Part shown: one piece after another, positions 55,625 through 64,000 of the stretch
Layout: each line of letters opens with the position of its first letter
Position numbering within the stretch: the first letter of the stretch is position 1
DNA from: Gordius sp. MW1
Lineage: Eukaryota; Nematomorpha; Gordioida; Gordea; Gordiidae
NCBI GenBank assembly: GCA_964036665.1
Contig: OZ038530.1
Span: forward strand, 21,288,001-21,352,000
Direction: 5' to 3'
DNA: 64,000 nt
The notes under the pieces: generated by a model
The model's database searches: none
The model's input: only the letters and a program-made list of their open reading frames with translations
What the model was told of the DNA's origin: nothing
Translations under genes and position numbers: made by a program

Positions 55625-55797
55625 CATGGGGGTAGCCAGGGGGCGGCCACCCCCCCCCCCCCCCCCCCCAAATGAAAAAAAGATTTTTCAATGCAAAAAC
55701 CCTTACTAAATAATTTATGTTTTGCCCCCCCCCCCTCCCTTTAATTGAACTTCTAAACGTTTTGTCCCCCCTAATCCAAAATCTGGCTACGCCCATG
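55625..55797. mobile_element. hAT MITE (CATGGGCGTAGCC family)
   Basis: 173 bp, ends CATGGGGGTAGCCAGGGG / ATCTGGCTACGCCCATG, with a perfect 8-bp duplication ATGTAAAC (55617-55624, 55798-55805). Long C-runs lie inside. Confidence 0.9.
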
Positions 55798-56329
55798 ATG
55801 TAAACAAAATAAATATAATGTGTCACTTTATGGTTACTTTTAGGGAACCTGAAACATATTTAGACTTAAAACTAAGGAGTTTTGTTACCGAATTACGAGT
55901 TTTTAAACGTTTTGGGACATTTAAAATTTAAGAACTGGGCTAGCTCTTGATTTTCGAATTAGAAAATGTTTGAACTAATAAATATGTTAGGTAAAAATTA
56001 ATTTTATTTTACTTATTTTGAATAGTTAGCTTACAAACACATGGCACCAACCTTTTTAAAGTTGGAGGATATTAGGCGATTTTATATCTATTGATAGATG
56101 GCGTTAATACTCTCAAATTTCCTATTTTTTAAAAGAAATTTTATAAATATAACTTTAGTTAAAAAAAATACAAAATCAATAATACCAAAATGCATCAAAT
56201 TGGCAAAAAATCTTTATTGTGACATCCCCATCCTTGGTCGTTGGTTATAATGGAAGCATGACATTGAATTGGCCATCAGGATCTCTTGTCCAAAAACGGG
56301 ATTGCAAAAGATGAAATAATTAAGGATTG

Positions 56330-57660
56330 AATTATACACATTCACTACATAGGCTGCTCATGTCATATGTTTCACATAGTTAAATCATTACCATTAAATC
56401 CACATTTTTGAATTTAACTACCTCCCATGACTTTCTACAATATACCCCATTGTTAAAACAGATAAAGTGAATTTACCTTTCTCATTAATAAATAAAAAAG
56501 AATGTTAATAAATGATTATTTAATAAAATGCAGATGACACTAAATTGTTTTTATATCACATAATCAGACAGGCGAGTATCCTAGGGAGAGAGGAGGGGGG
56601 AAGCGGTAAATCCCCCTGGCCAAAATTTGAAATTTTTTTATTAATAATTTAATTAAATGGGTTAAATTATTATAGTATAGTGCATAAAAGTTTATAAGAC
56701 ACTTAACACCTGGATAAATAATAGATACATTTCATTTTTTAAATTATATTTTCATCACAAAGCTTATACCCCATTATAATATTTCCGAATTAAATTGTAC
56801 AAATTTAAGAAAAGAAAACCTTTCCCATTGCTCGTAAGTAGCTAACTAAGCGATTATGCTTTACATAGTAATTAAGATAATATGTATTTTAATTGTTATA
56901 AATATTATGAATAATTTTATTAGTTATTATTAAAGCATATAAATCCATACCGAATAGGGGATTGAATATTAAAATAAATATCACTAATGGTCATCTATTC
57001 TACCTTAATTATATAATTTTTAATCCATCTGATTAATAATATCTTTATTATAACTTTTGTCCAATGATATAGATGAAAACGTCTCACCTAAAGTTATAAA
57101 CAATGATGTAGATCAGCGGCGTAGCAATGCGATATATTGGTAATAATAATTAAAATTGTAGTTTTACATAAGGATGTTAGATATATTAGTATAATCTTAA
57201 ACTGGATAGACTGCTCATCAACTTAAATAAATACCATTTTGCAGCCATTTTGAAATGTGCACAAATAAGGGAAGGGCATATAGATTATAGTACCTTTAGT
57301 TAATTCAAGTGTTTTTAACGTAATAAAAAAAAATTAAACTAATCAAACGTTAAAAACGGCATTTTAAAAATATCAATTATAAAATTCATAAAAATAAAAT
57401 AAAAACATTGTGATGATGTGATGTTAAAACAATTTAGTGCCATCTGCATTTTATTAAATAATCATTTATTAACAATCTTTTTCGTTTATAAACTAATGAG
57501 TAAGATAAATTCATTTTTTATGTATTAACAATGGGGTACACTGCAGAAAGACATGGGAGATAGTTAAAATTTAATATGGTGGATTTAATGGTACACGTTT
57601 TACCCTATGAAACATATGACATGACTAGTCTATGTAGTCTAGGACTCGTATATAACTATG
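56330..57660. repeat. Large inverted repeat with ~230-bp arms
   Basis: 56330-56560 and 57420-57660 are imperfect reverse complements. For example, AAACATATGACATGA..AG.CTATGTAGT and TGCATTTTATTAAATAATCA on the right have their complements on the left. The ~860-bp centre is AT-rich with a GGCGTAGC scrap near 57118. It is probably a non-autonomous element or its remains; the outer borders and target duplication were not found. Confidence 0.65.
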
Positions 57661-57848
57661 GCTATATGAATTTTTTAAAATTCAACAAACATGTTTTTTC
57701 GAAGATTTTAAAATGCGCACGTAATACCGCTGCGAAAAGTTTCTATGCACAAAAGAAAAAAAGTTTGTGTCCTCTTTCGCGTGATAAAGCAAATAATTGT
57801 ATATCAAGTGTCAAGAGAGCTCGAGAAGACTCTACAATGATTAACTAA
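57576..57848 (+). CDS. Doubtful 90-codon frame
   Basis: Its first third lies in the right arm of the inverted repeat. The remainder (for example CARNTAAKSFYAQ, then KANNCISSVKRARED) has mixed codons and a basic C-terminal part, but no domain, no homologue I recognise and no splice context. It is listed only because it is the longest frame here and follows the two orphan genes. Confidence 0.15.
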   Translation: MVDLMVHVLPYETYDMTSLCSLGLVYNYGYMNFLKFNKHVFSKILKCARNTAAKSFYAQKKKSLCPLSRDKANNCISSVKRAREDSTMIN

Positions 57849-58129
57849 ATTTAAAATAAATCGACAATTCTTCGCTAATGTGTTTATTTTTTGTAAAAAT
57901 TCGTTAAAAAAACATCCAATGATTACAAAGTATTTTATAACGTTTAAATTATAATAAAGGCACAATTGAGGGAAACACCCGAAACGCCTTAGGGCAGTGA
58001 GTCTTTTATATACGCAAATGCATAGGGGCTTGTTTAATGATCTAAGCCAATTACTTATATCGGAAGTCGCTTTCCTAGAAGAGTGGATAAAAATCGTCAT
58101 CTGTATCCTTGTTGTAGGACGTACTCGAT

Positions 58130-59800
58130 AAAAGTGTCGACTGACTCGGAGTCAGGGCTTTGGTGGGAGCCATAGTCGGGATGGTTCGTCGGCCGGATTT
58201 CGAGCTGAGGATATCCAAGCTATGTTAAAATGGGTGTTGAGTAGGTATTGTAGTACGAAGGTTAAAATGACTTATTCGATTACGGGTGAGTGACACCGCC
58301 TTTCTTGAGTGCATAGTAAGCTGTTGCTGAATCTGTGACCTTTTTGGGGTCGTTATGTCCTTAGGTATGCTCTGACATATCCATAGAGGACCGCTCTGCT
58401 GTTTTTTGTATTAAACAGCAAATGTGCTAGGATAAAAAAAAATGTGAATTCATTCCTCTCCCCATTATCTACAAATTAAATCTATTGAATAAAATTTTTA
58501 GCTATCAATTTGCAAGTTAATGACATTTGAAAAGCGCTAAACTCGCTGTTTTTAACAACTTTGACTGCGAATATTTGAAAAACTTGACGCATAGGGAAAG
58601 GACAAAAAATATATTTGTGTTCACAGTGAAAAACTCTACCACAATCTGCAAACAGTTGCCGAAGGTCATTACTTGCTGGCCAGTGCTATAAATAAAGTAA
58701 GTAACGCCCGCTTCCAAGAGGGTGGTGTCGGGGATCTTGAAGTGTAACGCTAGGAATAGGACATCGGCTGCTATTTGGAGGCGGTAGGCTGTGGCGTTTT
58801 TATTTAATCGCGGCTACATCTAGTTTAAGCTCCAATCCTAGGTATTCGAAGCTTGACGGGGGCATAATAGAGGACTTTGCTGCTTAATTGTTAGTCCTCA
58901 TTCTTTAGCTAGGGTTGCGAGGCTTTCCAAGTCCTCTTGTACCCAGTCATAACTTGGGCTGTAGATATGTAGATCGGAATTGTACTTGGACCTCTTGATG
59001 GCTTTTTTTTTGGCAAGGTCACTAATTATCACCTAGAGTACGAAGGTTGAGAAATGAGGGCCCCATTGGCAAGACATTGTTTTGGAACGCTTTTCCTTTC
59101 CATACAAAGCCAAGGAACTTCTTGATTGCTTGGTATATTAGGTTAGGATCGAGAAGAATGCGACTTTAAAAGCGACTTTAGCGGCATATCGGGCGTTCGG
59201 TGTTTAGACGCCAGGGGCATGTTGGCTAGCTTAGGTTTCGGTACGAAGTTTTTTGAAGCTGCGGACAGGTCGGTGATGACCCTGGCATCGCCGTTTGGTT
59301 TAGCTATGAAGAACGTAGCGGATCGGATGGCAAGCGATGTTGTTTGCGAGACGATGTTTGCCTTTATTTATGAGAAAAATGCCGGCGAGCTTTATCGTTT
59401 CCTTTTATTTAGAATGAAGAGGCCGCTTTAACGGTAATCAGCGGTTTGTTTAACGCTGCTCGATAGCCCATTAGCGCCATCTTGTGAGAGAACAAAGACA
59501 TCAGCTTATGCGGCTGTCTAGATGTGCGTATTTCTAGTTTGCTTGCCTGCGGGTTTGAGTACACCGGCACTTTGCTCCAACCGAACATCATGTTATGTGC
59601 TTGCAGCAGGGGTCGGATTGGACTCCTTTTTTTGAATATTTTAAGGACTCCGACATCGAGACTGTTCTCCTCTCTCTTAGCCAATTTGTACATAAGCCTG
59701 TCGCCACCATTTATGCTCCAGTTTGTTTGCCATTTCGGGGCACGCGGCATTTTTCGTAATTGCAACGGTTTTTTTCACGACTCTATTTGCCTCCCTTTAC
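58130..59800 (-). mobile_element. Broken reverse-transcriptase retroelement (Ty3-like or tyrosine-recombinase type)
   Basis: A fossil. Minus-strand fragments read RVITDLSAASKN, PKPKLAN, KKFLGFVWKGKAFQNN with LPMGPS, and FEYLGLELKL. This order and style fit the reverse transcriptase of DIRS/Ngaro- or Ty3-type elements rather than a LINE. It is interrupted by several breaks and by an arm of a foldback element (58525-58692). No terminal repeats were recognised. The degree of decay suggests it is old. Confidence 0.55.
58525..58692. mobile_element. Solo arm of a foldback element
   Basis: GAAAAACTTGACGCATAGGG, then ATATTTGTGTTCACAGTGAAA and AACTCTACCACAATCTG, match the right arm of the 44757-45679 palindrome (about 45555-45640). 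It ends near GGCCAGTGCT, like that element's terminus. The opposite arm is absent here. Confidence 0.6.
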
Positions 59801-59879
59801 TCTTGATAATCCTCCAACATATTTGATTTATGCCACCGTTTATATAGATTTCTTTTTTTCAATGAAATTTTAGCGATTG

Positions 59880-60894
59880 ATGACACTACCATAGTCCCCA
59901 TTCATAGCTTTGCCTCCTTTGTTCTATCCTAGAACCTGAATTGATGGATCCTTTATGTCCTTTATTTGCGTCTCCCAACAGTCGTCTACGTCATTTTGCA
60001 CCTTCCCTGCACTCAACACTTAGGAGATTTTTTGATGGTACTTTTCGTTTGTCGACCTTAGCCTTTCGTATCGAATTCGAGGTTAAACCTTTTTTCTTTC
60101 GGGAAATACATATCTGTCAAGATCCAGAACAAGGGTACGATGTTGCCTGGCGATTTCTTCTCCCTGCATTATTTTGCAGTCCTTGATATTAAGTGATTTT
60201 GCCGTATGAGCACGCAGTCAATTTGACTAAAATGCTTCCCACTTCTATAAGTCACAATATGATCCCGTTTTTGAAATAGGTTTTAACAATCGCCATGTCG
60301 TATACTTGGGATACTTGGAGTAGTTTTTCCCCTCTTTGTTCTTAGACTTGCCCATAGCCTCCATGATTTTGTTCATTCCCGATGGGATCTTTCCTTTCGG
60401 AGGCGTTGAAATCCGCCCCAATAATTACCTTTTCATTTTGCCCTATTCCTTGTATTTTCTTTTTCAATAAATCCAAAAATATGACTAGCTCTGATTCCAT
60501 ACACCTAATTTGGAGACCACACGCGTACGAACGGTTGGAAGGCTCCCCTTTATCTGCAACCGTCACCCACATTAACCTGTCTGAATAACGCTTGGCTTCC
60601 ACCACCTTGTTCTTTAACGATTCGCTTAGAACGATACAGACCCCGTTTCTAAGATTTGAAGGCCCATTGTAGAATAGTTTGCATCGTTCTCCTAGATCCC
60701 GAGCATTGGTTCCATTCCACTTTATCTCTTGTAGGCAGGCTATGTATGCGTATCTTCTTTTCAGCATTTGTGCGACCTCGATGCTCTTTCGTCAACGTTC
60801 CCACATTCCAGCACGTTATTCGCATTCCTTCCACATCTAGTTTCCTTAAGGCCTTCGTTATGAGTTGGGCAGTAAATTTAGTGTATATTTGCAC
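59880..60894 (-). mobile_element. RTE-like LINE endonuclease fragment
   Basis: Minus strand: MRITCWNVGTLT near 60838, YAYIACLQEIKWNGTNARDL near 60740, NGVCIVLSESLKNKVVEAKR, then KVIIGADFNASERK near 60420 and DCKIMQGEEIARQHRTLVLD near 60150. This is the endonuclease and linker of the RTE-type proteins often annotated as craniofacial development protein 2-like. The usual E (LQEIKW) and D-N (GADFN) metal and catalytic residues are kept, though frames change. It ends next to the RT fossil at 58130-59800, so its own RT is missing. The RT pieces at 41361-42925 and 62600-63655 probably belong to the same family. Confidence 0.8.
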
Positions 60895-61709
60895 ATTGCA
60901 CGGGCGAAAGATGCAGCACGTCGTTCAGGGGGACGCCCTAGCTTTCTGTTAAAAAGTTTTGTTTAAATTAATCAAGATTTTGGGGTTAGTTTTTAGAGCC
61001 GGTTTGCGACCTGACTCCAACCCTCCACTTTTTATACACGGATTTGGGACCGTCGAAGGTTATTATATTTTAATAACATTTTAATTGTATAAATTATATT
61101 GAAATACTATATGAAACCAAGTAGAGGGATGGGGGGCACTACATTATTTACACTTTCTCCCTAAATTATTACAAGTAAATTAGTCACTAAGAAGTAGTAT
61201 CTCATTGCGTCTATTTCCGATTTTGCAAAAAAACATGAGAAATTTCTTTACCAATCTTGTCTTAAAAACCCAGCCTGCCCCTTAGGGTTCTTTAACAGTG
61301 CTTAGATAAAAATCAATAAATTCGGGGTCAGGACGGGCCTGCTGGGCCAGTCCAATTGCCCCATGGCTCGAAACTAACTTAAACCAACAAAACATGTAAA
61401 GGTTTTAACGCATATCATTTTAAATTATTATAATGTTCCTAGAGCGTCCCTGTATATAATTATTTTTTGCTAAAACCTTTGATAAATATTCACCAAAATA
61501 AACACACCTATCCTATTTAAAAATGTAAATTAAACGCAATTCAAAAAGCTTATATAATTCTTTAGAAATCAATGTTTACAAGTTAAATTATAATTAAAAA
61601 AGCAAGGTTGAATTAAATTAAATTCGTCATCAATTAATTATCAAACTTATTCTTGTTTATATTTTCTTTATAGCTATTAATTTATAACACAGAACAAAAA
61701 AATTAAGGT
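60895..61709. other. Intergenic
   Basis: AT-rich. A GC patch at 61320-61365 (GGGGTCAGGACGGGCCTGCTGGGCC) looks like another hAT GC-word remnant. No gene. Confidence 0.4.
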
Positions 61710-62340
61710 CCGGCCACGAGTGGTTGGAGGCCATCTCTAGTCGGACTCATGACCTTCAACTCTCCAACAATGAGTTCAGGATTGCAACAGGGCTCCGCCT
61801 AGGATGTAATATAGTTGCCTCTCATCAATGCAACTTATGTGGCTCATCTGGTACAAAAGGTCACCACGGCTTGCATTGCAAATTTAATAAGGCCAGATTT
61901 CTACGGCACACATCTGTTAATGCTCTTCTACAGAAAACATTCAAAAAGGCTGGCTTTCCCTCCCAATTGAAGCCTACTGGTCTTTGCCTTAGCGACAAGA
62001 AGAGACCTGATGGACAGACCCTCATCCCATGGGCAAAAGGGCTATGCCTAGCTTGGGGCTACCTGTCCGGATGCCTTTGCTCCCTCAAACCAAAACAAAG
62101 ATCCCCTTGTTGATTCTGAAAGATTAAAGTCCGCTAAATACGCAGAACTTAATTCCTCAATGCTTTTCTCCATTATAGTGACCACTACCCTTACAACAAT
62201 AGGTCCTAAAACCCAAGCTCTTCTAAAAGAATATGGACGCCGTATAGCTGCCAATACCCTTTACAATAGGGAAACTTTTTTCATTAAACAGAAAATCGGA
62301 ATCGTTATTTGTCATTTCAACGCTATCGCAATTTTCGAAT
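61710..62340 (+). mobile_element. LINE 3' fragment (C-terminal domain)
   Basis: Plus strand: NNEFRIATGLRLGCNI, CNLCGSSGTKGHHGLHCKFN (a Cys/His cluster), RFLRHTSVNALLQKTFKKAG, LCLSDKKRPDGQTLIPW. After a frame change, GPKTQALLKEYGRRIAANT continues it. This is the post-RT domain of a LINE lineage common in invertebrates. It is 5'-truncated and frame-broken. Confidence 0.75.
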
Positions 62341-62599
62341 GTTTACCTCGCATATTATTTTTATAGTTTTTTATAGTTTCATTTAATAAAAAAAATTGTT
62401 ATTAATAAAAAAAATATGAGATTTGCCTAAATATTCTGATTTAAAAAATGGGCCTTGCGCACTAAAATAAAAGGGACGGCTCGGGAACTATAGTTGGAAA
62501 AAGTTATAGGCGAAAACATTAATTTTTTGTCTTTACACATCAAAATAAATTAACAAAAGCACTAAGTACCGTTCTCGCAGCTTTAAAACTCACCTTAGT

Positions 62600-63655
62600 C
62601 TTTTTCTTCTGCATCATGTATTTTGTGTCATAGTCATGTGGAATGGTTTTATAAATATTTCCCATCTAGATCGGGTAAGGGTCATGGCCTGATTTATCTT
62701 CATAGTTTTCATCACTTTGTACATTTGCATTTCCATATTATACGATTTCGCCATCTTCCTCTCTTCCACTGCACTTTCATGTCTAATACTTTTCATTTAC
62801 ATTCGCCTTCCTTTTTAATATACGGCAATACCAACTTAAGTGATTTTTTGTTTATAAAATCCGCCATGGGTTAAATACCCTATTTTGCTCCCAGGCAGAT
62901 ATTCTTCAGACTTGTAATAACTTTCCGTGATGTTTAATGCTCATGTTTCACTTCCTAGTAACACAGATCTTACGATGGATTTGTACATATTGTCGTTTTT
63001 TGTCGTACATTACACCGGATATACATCGCCTTGTAAGATATCATTTTTGGATCCGTTGACCTCTTTTGGGCAACCTTTCTCTTCATCGGGCAGAAGTATC
63101 TCTCTTTAGGGTACTTTAATTGGTCGTCCAGCTATGGAATTGTAATGTTCATCTCCATGTATACAGCTTTTAGATTGTTGACCTTTAAATCATATACTGC
63201 CAAGCGCTCTGGCCACTTTTTGGCTTCTTTCAATACTTTCTTCTTTATATCTTCGCATAGTACTATAGATGGTTTTTTAAATCCCTAGTTATCCTGTCTA
63301 TAACCAAATAGAGTTTAAAGGGACTTAGAGCAGATCCTTGATGTAACCCAATTTAAACCCGAAGAGGTTCACCAGCTGTCGTCCTAACACAAGAAATCGA
63401 GACTTTATAAAAAAATTTCATATGCCGTACATATGCGTCAGGAATATTTTGTTTTCTCAAGCACTACTATAATAAATCGCGAGGGACCGCGTCATAAGCT
63501 TTTCAAGTTAATAAAGACCATATGTAGGTTTGAGTCATGTCAAGAAGATCGGGACAATTGTGGATTGGCCGACCACAAATCCTAATTTGTTAGATATTTT
63601 GAGTTCATTTTTTAGCCTCGTCACTTTGATCTTTTCCATATATTTCAAGGAGAGC
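62600..63655 (-). mobile_element. RTE-like LINE fragment, heavily decayed
   Basis: At the DNA level it parallels 41500-42580. For example, CAGATCCTTGATGTAA.CCAATTT.AACCCGAA and ATGCGTCAGG.ATATTTTGTTTTCTCA occur in both. Translation is broken throughout, so this copy is older than the one at 41361. Confidence 0.75.
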
Positions 63656-64000
63656 CAAGCTAGTTTTATCACTTTTAGTGATAATTAAGGAGGACAGAGA
63701 AAAACAAACGAATTTAAGAGAAATTTGTACAGATGTTTACATAAGAAGGCGATGCATAATATTAACATATAAAATTCAATACCTATTCACAATCTTATTT
63801 TCATATTTTATTCTGCTGCTTCACGTAAGGTTAAATAATATATTTATTTTATCATAAATGACAAAATTTTGAATAAATTTTTTTACTACGTTCTTAAATA
63901 TTAAAAATTTAGGAGTTTGTTGATTTATATTAAAAATTATGATTATAATTAAAAATAATAATATTATTATTAAAAGGCAATGACATTTTTTGATCTTAGA
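63656..64000. other. AT-rich intergenic end of window
   Basis: Nothing recognised. Strongly AT-rich with TATTATTAT-type runs. Confidence 0.5.

Noticed and set aside
59219-59826. Plus-strand frames of 70 and 100 codons
   Set aside because: They are the antisense of the reverse-transcriptase fossil, whose motifs read on the minus strand.

Overview
The window is AT-rich animal nuclear DNA (roughly 70% A+T by eye) with split genes, GT-AG introns and very dense transposon debris. The host proteins are animal-type: TRMT10C, a BTB-BACK protein, MARCHF6 and SSR3. Several introns are only 38-42 nt long. In MARCHF6 these sit at the 5' end and introns lengthen toward the 3' end, a pattern described for schistosomes. 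I therefore lean toward a flatworm or a similar invertebrate, but this is inference.

Layout. 1-7606: a LINE on the minus strand (about 361-5406), split by a TTAA-flanked element that carries a ~128-bp tandem array. 7607-13226: TRMT10C (+), five exons, whose 3.6-kb first intron holds a TA-flanked long-inverted-repeat element with two hAT-type elements nested in it. 13227-15568: three hAT-type MITEs. 15569-23888: a nine-exon gene (+) for a BTB-BACK protein with an extra CxxC..CxxC module and a long basic tail. 24397-35537: MARCHF6 (-), about twenty exons, tail to tail with the BTB gene. 35538-43715: LINE fragments and MITEs. 43716-44368: SSR3 (-), two exons with a 38-bp intron. 44757-47889: two ~0.9-kb near-perfect palindromes (foldback elements). 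50353-54672: two intronless, same-strand, related genes of unknown function, the best candidate here for something undescribed. 54673-64000: MITEs, a long inverted repeat, a broken reverse-transcriptase element, and pieces of RTE-like and other LINEs.

Functionally MARCHF6 (ER ubiquitin ligase) and SSR3 (translocon-associated subunit) both act at the ER membrane, and TRMT10C acts in mitochondria. Nothing suggests the genes form a co-regulated unit. The mobile elements mostly fall into a few families recognisable from their ends and target-site duplications: 8-bp TSD hAT types (CATGGGCGTAGCC, TAGTGTTGTAAAAACGGC, TAGAG..TGTTAAA, TAGAGCCCTGCA), a TTAA type, a TA type, foldback elements and RTE-like LINEs.

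Exon models were built by hand from homology recalled from memory, splice consensus and phase agreement. No search was run.
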